Assembly (NCBI GenBank): GCA_964468355.1 | Contig: CAYXSV010000024.1 | Location: 1-26,929 of the forward strand | Direction: 5' to 3' | DNA length: 26,929 nt | Source of the DNA: CAYSLZ01 sp964468355 | Lineage (GTDB): Bacteria > Patescibacteriota > Microgenomatia > UBA12405 > JAHJSD01 | In this document: positions 8,325 through 14,171 of the stretch, piece by piece | How positions within the stretch are numbered: position 1 is the first letter of the stretch | Layout: each line of letters begins with the position of its first letter | Notes under the pieces: model-generated | What the model saw: the letters and a program-made list of their open reading frames with translations, nothing else | Told to the model about the DNA's origin: nothing | The model's database searches: none | Made by a program: the position numbers and the translations under genes

Positions 8325-8592
8325 GTACCTGCCACGTTAGACACATAGCAGGCCTAATACAAATATTTAATTTCTAATTCAAAATTGGTTTGGTTTGGTT
8401 GAGTAGAAAAAGGAAAAAGTGAAGAAAAAGAAATAAAATTTTCTCGGCCTTTGTTTTTTAATATTCCAAAGGGCGCGGTGTGGAATAAGATTTCTAGCCC
8501 TAACCCAAGGTTATTCATCTATATCTATATCTTTTATATTACAAGCTTAAAAAGTTTTGTCAAGAGTAGGGGAGAGGTGAAAATTACTTAAA
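8325..8592 (-). other. Intergenic stretch with promoter and overlapping hairpins; possible leader or small RNA
   Basis: This is the only long gene-less gap in the pilus locus. A good minus-strand promoter lies at 8536-8563, and below it three stems compete for the same bases: CCTTTG/CAAAGG (8448-8453 with 8467-8472), TATTCCA/TGGAATA (8462-8468 with 8481-8487) and AGGGC/GCCCT (8470-8474 with 8497-8501). Further along are a pyrimidine-rich tract on the minus strand (about 8405-8445) and three tandem ACCAA units (about 8385-8400). No ORF and no match to 6S, tmRNA, SRP or RNase P RNA is recognised. It could be a long leader of the 7576-8289 gene or a free small RNA. Confidence 0.35.
8536..8563 (-). 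promoter_or_regulatory. Promoter for the intergenic transcript
   Basis: On the minus strand a perfect TTGACA (8558-8563) and TAATAT (8536-8541) have 16-base spacing. It lies just downstream of the 8593-9126 gene and no ORF follows for about 240 bases, which is why a leader or small RNA is suspected. Confidence 0.5.
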
Positions 8593-9126
8593 TTAATTTC
8601 CTTCAAAAACGATTTTTTTTGCCGTAAATTCCTGTTTAACTGCAATATTTTCTTCCGCTTCAACTGTCATTTCTAAACCAACAGTTATCTCTTCAATACC
8701 AACTTTTTCTTCTTTTATTGAAGTCGGTTCTCCGCGAGGACCTGTTCCTTCAGATGTATGTTTGATTATAGTAGTTGTATCATCGACAACAACATTTTTA
8801 GTTCCGCCATTAATGTCTTCAATAACAAAGTAACCATCTTCAATAGACACCACCGTTCCTTGTACGCTAAAAATTTCCGCCATTTCATCTGCATCCTCGA
8901 CGTTTTCCGGCGGCAGCATTGCCGTATCCGGGTCTTCCTCACTAATAATTACTCCTTCATCAACCGGATCATCCATTTGATTTTCCCGAGCGGTTTGTTT
9001 AATTATTTCATCACCGGAGTTTTCAGTTATTCCTGATTCCTTTAACAAACTATATCCAAACCAACCTCCAAACCCGATTACAAGGGCAATTAAACCGTAA
9101 ATTACTAATCTTTTATTTTCTTTCAT
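8593..9126 (-). CDS. Single-pass membrane protein with DUF5666-like domain
   Basis: The protein has 177 residues with one N-terminal transmembrane helix (about 7-27, LVIYGLIALVIGFGGWFGYSL) and a long acidic linker (30-85). The C-terminal domain (about 88-177) is of OB-fold/DUF5666 type: FSVQGTVVSIEDGYFVIEDI, then VVVDDTTTIIK and VGLEMTVEAEENIA. Such domains recur in envelope proteins of CPR bacteria, but their function is not established. It has its own promoter, with the -35 placed just beyond the end of the last pilin gene, so it may begin a transcription unit separate from the pilins. The ATG at 9126 precedes the membrane helix directly and is the obvious start. Confidence 0.65.
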   Translation of the reverse strand: MKENKRLVIYGLIALVIGFGGWFGYSLLKESGITENSGDEIIKQTARENQMDDPVDEGVIISEEDPDTAMLPPENVEDADEMAEIFSVQGTVVSIEDGYFVIEDINGGTKNVVVDDTTTIIKHTSEGTGPRGEPTSIKEEKVGIEEITVGLEMTVEAEENIAVKQEFTAKKIVFEGN

Positions 9127-9138
9127 ATTTATAATTAC

Positions 9139-9167
9139 AGAATAGCCAAACTAATTGTAAAAGTCAA
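9139..9167 (-). promoter_or_regulatory. Promoter for the DUF5666-like gene
   Basis: On the minus strand TTGACT (9162-9167) and TATTCT (9139-9144) have 17-base spacing, ending 12 bases before the ATG at 9126. It lies directly after the stop codon of the last pilin gene. Confidence 0.45.
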
Positions 9168-9170
9168 TTT

Positions 9171-9713
9171 TTACAAATTTCTGGCCGTCACACTGGTTTG
9201 AAAATCAACTACTGATCTCTTAAAAGGCAGGGGGTCGTCGGGGTTTTGATTCAATTCAAATGAAATATCCACCCGGGGTAAATCACAGATGAAAGAAAAA
9301 TCGCTACAGTTAATTGGAGTCAACAAAACAGCGGAATTAGCACTGTCCGAGGCAATCTGGTCTGATAAAGATAAACATGAAAAAGTAGTTGTCTGGCCGT
9401 CTTTATAAACTAATTCTATTTCTTTGTCGGATATGCAGTCAATTTCTTTCGCCTCCCTAATCATTTTTTCCATTGTCGTTAAAGCATAATCCCCTTTTTG
9501 TTTTAGATTGGTAGAAACCTGGGTTTTACTACTTGACCGAAAAGTAGAAAAAAATATGCTTCCAGAAATAAAAGTAATAGTAATTAAAAGACTTAAAACA
9601 ACCAGCAATTCAATGAATGTAAAACCAACCTGAGATTGCGGAGAATTTTCAATTTTCAACCTGCCTCGCCGAGTCAAGGCGGGTTTTCGAATTTTCAAAA
9701 AATTATTTTGCAT
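9171..9713 (-). CDS. Minor prepilin, PilW/GspJ-like, with unusually long leader
   Basis: The prepilin motif VG^FTFIELLVVLSLLIT is clear, with the +5 Glu, followed by a GspJ/PilW-like pattern (KGDYALTTMEKMIREAKEI), then a beta-rich C-terminal half with three Cys. I chose the ATG at 9713 (180 residues) because the longer frame from 9761 would overlap the previous pilin by 29 bases. Even so the leader before the cleavage Gly is 30 residues, against the usual 6-10. The extra length is explained by a palindromic element (9660-9683) read in frame as KPALTRRGR and flanked by repeated Leu-Lys-Ile codons. Prepilin peptidase does cleave some long leaders, so it may still work. It is the last of the three minor pilin genes (GspH-, PilV-, PilW-like order), which usually prime the pilus tip. 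Confidence 0.8.
   Translation of the reverse strand: MQNNFLKIRKPALTRRGRLKIENSPQSQVGFTFIELLVVLSLLITITFISGSIFFSTFRSSSKTQVSTNLKQKGDYALTTMEKMIREAKEIDCISDKEIELVYKDGQTTTFSCLSLSDQIASDSANSAVLLTPINCSDFSFICDLPRVDISFELNQNPDDPLPFKRSVVDFQTSVTARNL
9643..9698. repeat. Palindromic element flanked by direct repeats, inside a pilin leader
   Basis: CCTGCCT (9660-9666) pairs with AGGCGGG (9677-9683) around a 10-base loop, with one G-T pair. The 10-mer GAATTTTCAA occurs on both sides (9643-9652 and 9689-9698), with a partial third copy at 9651-9659, as expected for a target-site duplication. The whole lies in frame in the minor pilin leader. Confidence 0.55.
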
Positions 9714-9732
9714 TTTGATACTAACTACTAAT

Positions 9733-10140
9733 TTAGTATTCGCTAAAATAACTTTTAACAACTACATTCTTATCTTTATCCTGCTCTTTCCAACTGATTG
9801 ATACTTCAACTTTTGCTCTTTTGTTTGTACCGTTAGGTTGATTGTAATCAACATCTATTGACCGTTCAAATTTTCCACCTTGTAAGCTCTCCGGAGCCGG
9901 AGTAGCAGTTGCATAATTAGACATTGTTTGCCAAAAATCTGTTGAAGACGTTTTTTTCATACTTCTGAAGTCTTCAATTTTTTGCTGGGCCAACTGAGTT
10001 GCTTTAGCTCCGCTTTCCGCTACTTGACCGGTTTTTGAAAAATAAACAACAGCCGGAACAAATCCGGCAAGAATAACCCCAACTACTGATACAGCAAAAA
10101 CGACTTCTAATAATGACTGTCCTAATTGTTTCTTTGCCAT
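9733..10140 (-). CDS. Minor prepilin, PilV/GspI-like
   Basis: The protein has 135 residues with leader MAKKQLG and cleavage before QSLLEVVFAVSVVGVIL, with the +5 Glu present. The motif (G)QSLLEVVFA and the following AQQKIEDFRSM region resemble PilV/GspI minor pilins ('LAqqklE.lR'). The C-terminal half is beta-type (RAKVEVSISWKEQDKDKNVV), typical of this family. The gene overlaps the GspH-like gene before it by 19 bases, so the two are probably translationally coupled. The +1 residue is Gln rather than Phe, which is tolerated in minor pilins. It is expected to be a tip-complex subunit. Confidence 0.8.
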   Translation of the reverse strand: MAKKQLGQSLLEVVFAVSVVGVILAGFVPAVVYFSKTGQVAESGAKATQLAQQKIEDFRSMKKTSSTDFWQTMSNYATATPAPESLQGGKFERSIDVDYNQPNGTNKRAKVEVSISWKEQDKDKNVVVKSYFSEY

Positions 10141-10613
10141 TCTATTGTCGATCCAAAATTAGTAACATTTACCGTTCCTCCGATACTATGGTAGGTTAAA
10201 TTTATTTGAAAAGGACCGGCTGAATTGGTCTGGCCGGTTAAGCTTTTAAAACGAAAATTATTGGATAACGACCAATTTACGCCTGAATCTATTTCAATAT
10301 TACGGATACAAACATTATTATTCAATTCATTACCGTCACAAACCGGAACCGACCTTAAAACTCCACTACTTTCTTCAACTTGATAGGCCTCTAAACTATT
10401 ACACAGGCAATCAGCACTAATTGAATCTCCCGGCTTTTCTCCACGAACCGCTTTTGAACGAATTGATCTAAGCTGGCTGACTAATGACAAACCCGCTTCA
10501 TCAAGAGTTTTTTTGTCCTGGTAATTTGTCCAGCCGGCCAACCCAATTGAAATAACAATTCCCATCAACCCCAATACAATAAGCATTTCGATTAAACTAT
10601 AACCGTTTTTCAT
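10122..10613 (-). CDS. Minor prepilin, GspH/FimT-like
   Basis: The protein has 163 residues with a very short leader (MKNG) and cleavage before YSLIEMLIVLGLMGIVISIG, with the +5 Glu present. The segment LVSQLRSIRSKAVRGEKPG matches the GspH/FimT family ('L.s.lr.aRs.Ai'). It is followed by a beta-rich domain with CLC and a second Cys pair (CDGNELNNNVC). It is first of three overlapping or abutting minor pilin genes, the set that in type IV pilus and type II secretion systems forms the initiation complex. The spacing to the preceding GspG-like pilin is 5 bases. Confidence 0.8.
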   Translation of the reverse strand: MKNGYSLIEMLIVLGLMGIVISIGLAGWTNYQDKKTLDEAGLSLVSQLRSIRSKAVRGEKPGDSISADCLCNSLEAYQVEESSGVLRSVPVCDGNELNNNVCIRNIEIDSGVNWSLSNNFRFKSLTGQTNSAGPFQINLTYHSIGGTVNVTNFGSTIEWQRNN

Positions 10614-10618
10614 TGGTA

Positions 10619-11056
10619 TTAGGGGTTATTAACTTGATAATTACAATCTTCATCTTCCGGAGCTGAACAATTGTCACCGCACGCATCCGGACCGCCGCCC
10701 TCTAAATAAGCACAGAGAGAATAAGTATAGCCGTTAGCGTCTGAATTATAATAATAAGAATAACCTTTCGGGTCCTCAGGAAGACTATCAATATAATTAC
10801 CGGAAGTTAAATCGCCTAAAGTGGATGAAACGGAACCGGTTCCAATCGGATAAAGATCTTCGTCGTCACGGTACATTTCCAAAGCCGAACGGAGCTGCTC
10901 CAAATCTGCTTTCCGCTTGCTGTCCCTGGCTTTTCTCTGTGTACCGGTATAAGTTACCAACCCCAACCCGGATAAAACTAAAATTATGGTAACCACTACC
11001 AGGAGTTCGATTAAAGTAAAACCAGGTTGAAATTTGCTCATTTGTTCATTGTCCAT
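10619..11056 (-). CDS. GspG-like prepilin (tandem pilin 4)
   Basis: The protein has 145 residues. Leader MDNEQMSKFQPG is followed by FTLIELLVVVTIILVLSGLG and the KARDSKRKADLEQLRSALEMY helix of GspG-type pilins. The tail holds four Cys and acidic residues (CGDNCSAPEDEDCNY). The first 12 residues and the 65 bases around the start are copies of those of the 11680-12150 pilin, so this gene arose by tandem duplication. The inner Met6 is an alternative start that gives the more usual seven-residue leader. No Shine-Dalgarno sequence precedes either Met. Probable fibre or minor subunit. Confidence 0.85.
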   Translation of the reverse strand: MDNEQMSKFQPGFTLIELLVVVTIILVLSGLGLVTYTGTQRKARDSKRKADLEQLRSALEMYRDDEDLYPIGTGSVSSTLGDLTSGNYIDSLPEDPKGYSYYYNSDANGYTYSLCAYLEGGGPDACGDNCSAPEDEDCNYQVNNP

Positions 11057-11103
11057 TTTATATTTGAATTCTATTTGAAAATGTTAAATATTAATTGTTA
11101 AAT
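11039..11103. repeat. 65-base leader duplication, copy 1
   Basis: Identical over 65 bases to 12133-12197. It covers the first codons and the upstream region of a pilin gene and marks the edge of a duplicated pilin unit. Confidence 0.85.
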
Positions 11104-11118
11104 ATATAATTTGTAATA

Positions 11119-11159
11119 GCAGACTTCAGTCTGCGCTAAAAACGCGAACTAAAGTTCGC
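11119..11159. repeat. Intergenic double-hairpin palindromic element
   Basis: Two perfect hairpins stand side by side: GCAGACT-TC-AGTCTGC (11119-11134) and GCGAACT-AA-AGTTCGC (11144-11159), separated by 9 bases. The layout, two stems of similar length in a row, is the same as that of the elements in pilD and in the phosphoribosyltransferase. A role as intercistronic processing or terminator site is possible, but there is no T-run. Confidence 0.7.
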
Positions 11160-11164
11160 TAATA

Positions 11165-11209
11165 CTACTCCGGCAAACTCGTATTTGAACTGGTAATTCC
11201 ATAATAATT
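11165..11209 (-). pseudogene. 3' remnant of a pilin gene
   Basis: Read on the minus strand this stretch encodes YYGITSSNTSLPE and a stop (TAG at 11165-11167). Its first part is almost the same as the end of the 12205-12684 pilin (YYGITSSNTTI): 11180-11206 matches 12214-12240 with one mismatch. It lies between two intact pilins, just ahead of the duplicated leader, so it is the leftover tail of a copied pilin gene. Confidence 0.75.
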
Positions 11210-11233
11210 TAATACTAGCTACTAACTACCAAT

Positions 11234-11671
11234 TTACTGTCTTTCACTAACACAATAATAAGTATCTCCGCTGGTACTGCAATCATCCGCACCGTAGTTT
11301 CCCTCGGAAGTTTCTAAATTGGCACAATAACAATATTCATCTGCATCACAAGTTCCCCATGTATAAACATAATCACCGCTATTTTTAGGGTCTGTCGGAA
11401 AATTTTCCATAATTACCGTGCCGCCGGAAGTGAGCGATCCGGAAGTATAACCGGGAGCGGCAGGGTAACTTCCCTCCATTCCGTAATACTGTTCTAAAGC
11501 CACTTGAATTGCGTCCATGTCCTGCTTCCTTCGAGCATCACGGGCTCTTTTCTGGGCACCGGAATAAGCCACTGTGCCAAAACCAACTAATATGCCGATT
11601 ATTGAAACTACAACCAGTAATTCAAATAAGGTAAAACCGGGTTGAAATTTGCTCATTTGTTCATTTGCCAT
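11234..11671 (-). CDS. GspG-like prepilin (tandem pilin 3)
   Basis: From the ATG at 11671 the protein has 145 residues. Leader MANEQMSKFQPG precedes FTLFELLVVVSIIGILVGFG and the KRARDARRKQDMDAIQVALEQYYG helix typical of GspG-like pilins. The C-terminal third is Cys-rich (CDADEYCYC ... DDC ... YYC), suggesting disulfides. A frame from 11704 exists but would overlap the preceding gene by 25 bases, and the leader shared with the neighbouring pilins begins at 11671. Its leader peptide is a near copy of the two adjacent pilins, while the rest differs, which points to duplication followed by divergence or recombination of the exposed domain. Probable fibre or minor subunit. Confidence 0.85.
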   Translation of the reverse strand: MANEQMSKFQPGFTLFELLVVVSIIGILVGFGTVAYSGAQKRARDARRKQDMDAIQVALEQYYGMEGSYPAAPGYTSGSLTSGGTVIMENFPTDPKNSGDYVYTWGTCDADEYCYCANLETSEGNYGADDCSTSGDTYYCVSERQ

Positions 11672-11679
11672 TTTACATT

Positions 11680-12150
11680 TCATCTTCCGCAAATAAAATA
11701 ACATCTGTCGTTATCATCCGTGCAACAAGTCGCTTCATCAGCATCACTACATATTCCGTCGCAATCACTGTCACCTATTAACAGATTATCACTATCTCCT
11801 TCATTTTCCAAATCCGCACACAAAACAAAACCGTCTTCGTCATCACTCCTGCAATAACCGTAATCACCATTAGTCGGATCTTCGGGTATACTATTAATAT
11901 ATTCATTATTACCGCCGCTTGTAAGATCACTAACATTTTCCGGATAAGCTTGATTATCATTATAATACATCCTTAAGGCGTTTTTAATGTCTCCTAAATC
12001 CTGTTTTCGCCGAGCGTCACGCGCCCGCTGGCGGGAACCGACAAAATTCGGTAAAATAATTCCGGTTAAAGTACCGATAATAAATATAACCACCAGTAAT
12101 TCAATAAGTGTAAAACCAGCCTGAAATTTGATCATTTGTTCATTGTCCAT
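11680..12150 (-). CDS. GspG-like prepilin with Cys/Asp-rich tail (tandem pilin 2)
   Basis: The protein has 156 residues. Leader MDNEQMIKFQAG precedes FTLIELLVVIFIIGTLTGII, followed by RQRARDARRKQDLGDIKNAL. The last 31 residues hold six Cys and many Asp (DSDCDGICSDADEATCC), a composition that would suit disulfide-locked metal binding; GspG pseudopilins are known to bind calcium in their C-terminal region. Its start region is duplicated in front of the 10619-11056 gene. It follows the 12205-12684 pilin after a 54-base AT-rich spacer. Confidence 0.85.
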   Translation of the reverse strand: MDNEQMIKFQAGFTLIELLVVIFIIGTLTGIILPNFVGSRQRARDARRKQDLGDIKNALRMYYNDNQAYPENVSDLTSGGNNEYINSIPEDPTNGDYGYCRSDDEDGFVLCADLENEGDSDNLLIGDSDCDGICSDADEATCCTDDNDRCYFICGR

Positions 12151-12197
12151 TTTATATTTGAATTCTATTTGAAAATGTTAAATATTAATTGTTAAAT
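12133..12197. repeat. 65-base leader duplication, copy 2
   Basis: Identical to 11039-11103, at the same position relative to a pilin start codon. Inside the non-coding part TTTAACA occurs twice on the minus strand, and a TATAAA lies next to the annotated ATG, so the duplicated piece may carry a promoter serving an inner start at Met6. Confidence 0.85.
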
Positions 12198-12204
12198 GTA
12201 AAAT

Positions 12205-12684
12205 TTAAATCGTCGTATTTGAACTTGTAATTCCATAATAGTACTCGTCGCTGTTGCATGAATATCCTGTCTCATAATAATTATCGTCATTTACATTTTC
12301 CAACTTGCCATAAAGTTTAAAATAAGTACCTTCAGCATCGCTTTCATAACAATAATCATAATCGCTAACCGGGTCTTCCGGTAATTTTTTCATATAAATC
12401 ACGTCCACTGTTGAAAATTGGTCTCCCCAATTAATTGGCTCCGGTGTACCGTCTCCGTTTGTATCCACCTGCATCAATCCATTATTTGACGTTGGATAAG
12501 ATTCGTGGTCATTGTAATACATCTCCAATGCCCTGGCTATATTATCCAAATCACCTTTTCTTTGAGCGTCCCTAGCTTTAATCTGGCTGGTTTTATATTG
12601 ACCAAACCCGACGGTTGCCAATATCCCCAAAATAACCATGACCACCAAAAGCTCAATGAGAGTTAGTCCGGTATCATTTTTCAT
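12205..12684 (-). CDS. GspG-like prepilin (tandem pilin 1)
   Basis: From the ATG at 12684 the protein has 159 residues with leader MKNDTG and cleavage before LTLIELLVVMVILGILATVG; the +1 residue is Leu instead of Phe. QIKARDAQRKGDLDNIARAL is the usual pilin helix. The beta domain ends YYGITSSNTTI, and a fragment of the same ending is found at 11165-11209. A start at 12714 is possible but would give a 16-residue leader; the six-residue leader is more typical. The preceding pilin gene ends 34 bases upstream. Confidence 0.8.
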   Translation of the reverse strand: MKNDTGLTLIELLVVMVILGILATVGFGQYKTSQIKARDAQRKGDLDNIARALEMYYNDHESYPTSNNGLMQVDTNGDGTPEPINWGDQFSTVDVIYMKKLPEDPVSDYDYCYESDAEGTYFKLYGKLENVNDDNYYETGYSCNSDEYYYGITSSNTTI

Positions 12685-12718
12685 ATGTTTGATTTTAAAT
12701 TCTAACACTTTCATGTTT

Positions 12719-13348
12719 TTAATTGCAAGATTCTATACTACACGCTGATGTACAATTTTCATCAGAAAAACAATGTTCGTTAATAGTACAATCATTTGAA
12801 CTGTTACACTTGCCTTCGCCGTCAATTTCAAAACATCCCAAAGTCTCAACTGGACACTCTTCTTCCATAGTATCCCCGTATCCTGAAAATTCATCTATTT
12901 CCCAGGGAGAAACATTACCGCTGGCTATATAGTAATGGTATGGATTATCTTCATTTTCAAAATTACACCCGGACTGACAAGAATTTGACAAGCCATCCAA
13001 ATATTCCATTTTAGTCAGAACTATATACCAGGAAGGGCAAACAGTTTGCTGAACGTAAATTAAATAGGGCTCTTTTGATTCCGGATCACAGGGTATTTTT
13101 TCTAAATAAGGTTTAAATGTATCACCGCCGCAGTCTTCTAAAACTTCTGACCGAGGATAACAACCATTATCGTTAAAATAATCTTCAAAAGCAATTCTTA
13201 TACGCTGTAAATCATCTTTTCTTTTCGCGTCTCTGCTCTTCCCAATTTGACTATATAAAACGACAAACCCAAGAATAAAAAAACTAACCGCAATAACCAT
13301 AATTATCATTACTTCAATTAAGGTTAAGCCATTTTTTCGATTATTCAT
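12719..13348 (-). CDS. GspG-like prepilin with long Cys-rich C-terminal domain
   Basis: From the ATG at 13348 the protein has 209 residues. Leader MNNRKNG precedes LTLIEVMIIMVIAVSFFILG, then KSRDAKRKDDLQRIRIAF and a YFNDNGCYP motif common to these pilins. It is longer than its paralogues by about 50 residues. The last 46 residues carry eight Cys (for example CNSSNDCTINEHC), a small disulfide-rich knob not found in ordinary pilins. The ATG at 13348 overlaps the pilD stop (ATGA), so it is chosen over the frame from 13366 and implies translational coupling with pilD. Such a knob at the distal end could be a binding module; no ligand is known. Confidence 0.8.
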   Translation of the reverse strand: MNNRKNGLTLIEVMIIMVIAVSFFILGFVVLYSQIGKSRDAKRKDDLQRIRIAFEDYFNDNGCYPRSEVLEDCGGDTFKPYLEKIPCDPESKEPYLIYVQQTVCPSWYIVLTKMEYLDGLSNSCQSGCNFENEDNPYHYYIASGNVSPWEIDEFSGYGDTMEEECPVETLGCFEIDGEGKCNSSNDCTINEHCFSDENCTSACSIESCN

Positions 13349-14166
13349 ATAAATTTTTGTGCCCAATTAATCAGTTGACCGCCGAAAAACCACACTACAA
13401 TAGTTGCCAAAACTAAAAAAGGACCGAAAGCTAAATGCTGGCCAAACTTTTTTTTGTTCATTAAAATAAGTATGACACCAGCCACCGCCCCAGTCAAGAA
13501 AGCAATATAAAATGCGGCTAATATCTCAGGCCAGCCCAAAAAAAACCCCATAAAGAAAGCAAATTTAACGTCACCTAAACCCATACCTCGGCCGCGGGTG
13601 ATTAAGTGAAGGATAAGGAAGAAAACACTGCTTGCTAAACCAATCAATATTGTCATTCCGAACTCGTTTCGGAATCGTAAACTTAAAGATCCTGAAACTA
13701 GTTCAGGATGATTTAGTATTCTAATTAATAAAGCTGAACTTACAAGCCCCAGAACAGCCCAATCGGGGATTATTTGGTAATGGAGGTCGTATAAAAAGAC
13801 AATTATAAGTAAAGTAACAAGTAATAAGTAAACAGCCACGCCCGCCATGCAAGCAAAGCGTTGCGGGCGGGTAATAAGTAATATATTTTCAAATTTAAAA
13901 TGATAAATGATAAATGAATAAAAAACACCAGTAGCCAATTCAACTAGTGGATATTCAAAAGGAATAGGGGAGTGGCAAGTGCGACAGCGTCCGCCAAAAA
14001 AGAGGTAGGAAAATATTGGAATATTTTCCCACCATTTTAATTGACGCTGGCAGTTATCGCAGTAAGACCGCCCCTGCCACCATTTCCGCTCTTTACCAAA
14101 CCTGCTGACAATAACGTTAACAAAACTCCCGACAACCGTCCCAAAAATAAAACAGATTATTGTCAT
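13345..14166 (-). CDS. pilD: Prepilin peptidase / N-methyltransferase PilD (A24), carrying two palindromic insertions
   Basis: PilD is an inner-membrane aspartic protease that cuts prepilins after the leader Gly and N-methylates the new first residue. The protein has 273 residues. The N-terminal cytoplasmic domain has the Cys tetrad CDNC (36-39) and CRTC (61-64) of the methyltransferase/zinc region. Catalytic Asp127 lies in FLYDLHYQIIPD and Asp199 in GMGLGDVKF. About seven further hydrophobic helices fit the family. Two stretches are translated palindromic elements: residues 99-111 (TRPQRFACMAGVA), between helices ahead of Asp127, and residues 153-172 (HPELVSGSLSLRFRNEFGMT), between Asp127 and Asp199. 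Both keep the frame and spare the catalytic residues. The gene lies between the major pilin and the coupled Cys-rich pilin. Confidence 0.92.
   Translation of the reverse strand: MTIICFIFGTVVGSFVNVIVSRFGKERKWWQGRSYCDNCQRQLKWWENIPIFSYLFFGGRCRTCHSPIPFEYPLVELATGVFYSFIIYHFKFENILLITRPQRFACMAGVAVYLLLVTLLIIVFLYDLHYQIIPDWAVLGLVSSALLIRILNHPELVSGSLSLRFRNEFGMTILIGLASSVFFLILHLITRGRGMGLGDVKFAFFMGFFLGWPEILAAFYIAFLTGAVAGVILILMNKKKFGQHLAFGPFLVLATIVVWFFGGQLINWAQKFI
13655..13709. repeat. Double-hairpin palindromic element inside pilD
   Basis: Two hairpins of identical design, 8-base stems with 5-base loops, lie 13 bases apart: ATTCCGAA/TTCGGAAT (13655-13675) and ATCCTGAA/TTCAGGAT (13689-13709). On the coding strand this reads without a stop as pilD residues 153-172. 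I recall dispersed repeats of this sequence type in other bacterial genomes, Rickettsiales among them, but have not verified this. Confidence 0.85.
13821..13881. repeat. GC-rich palindrome with 11-base direct repeats inside pilD
   Basis: CCCGCC (13841-13846) pairs with GGCGGG (13866-13871), and an inner GCAA/TTGC pair lies at 13849-13852 and 13861-13864. The GC-rich core stands out from AT-rich surroundings. The 11-mer GTAATAAGTAA flanks it at 13821-13831 and 13871-13881, which would fit duplication on insertion. Confidence 0.7.
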
Positions 14167-14171
14167 ATTTA

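Noticed and set aside
8448..8472. Hairpin CCTTTG/CAAAGG as an intrinsic terminator
   Set aside because: The stem is only 6 bases with a 13-base loop, and no T-run follows directly on either strand.
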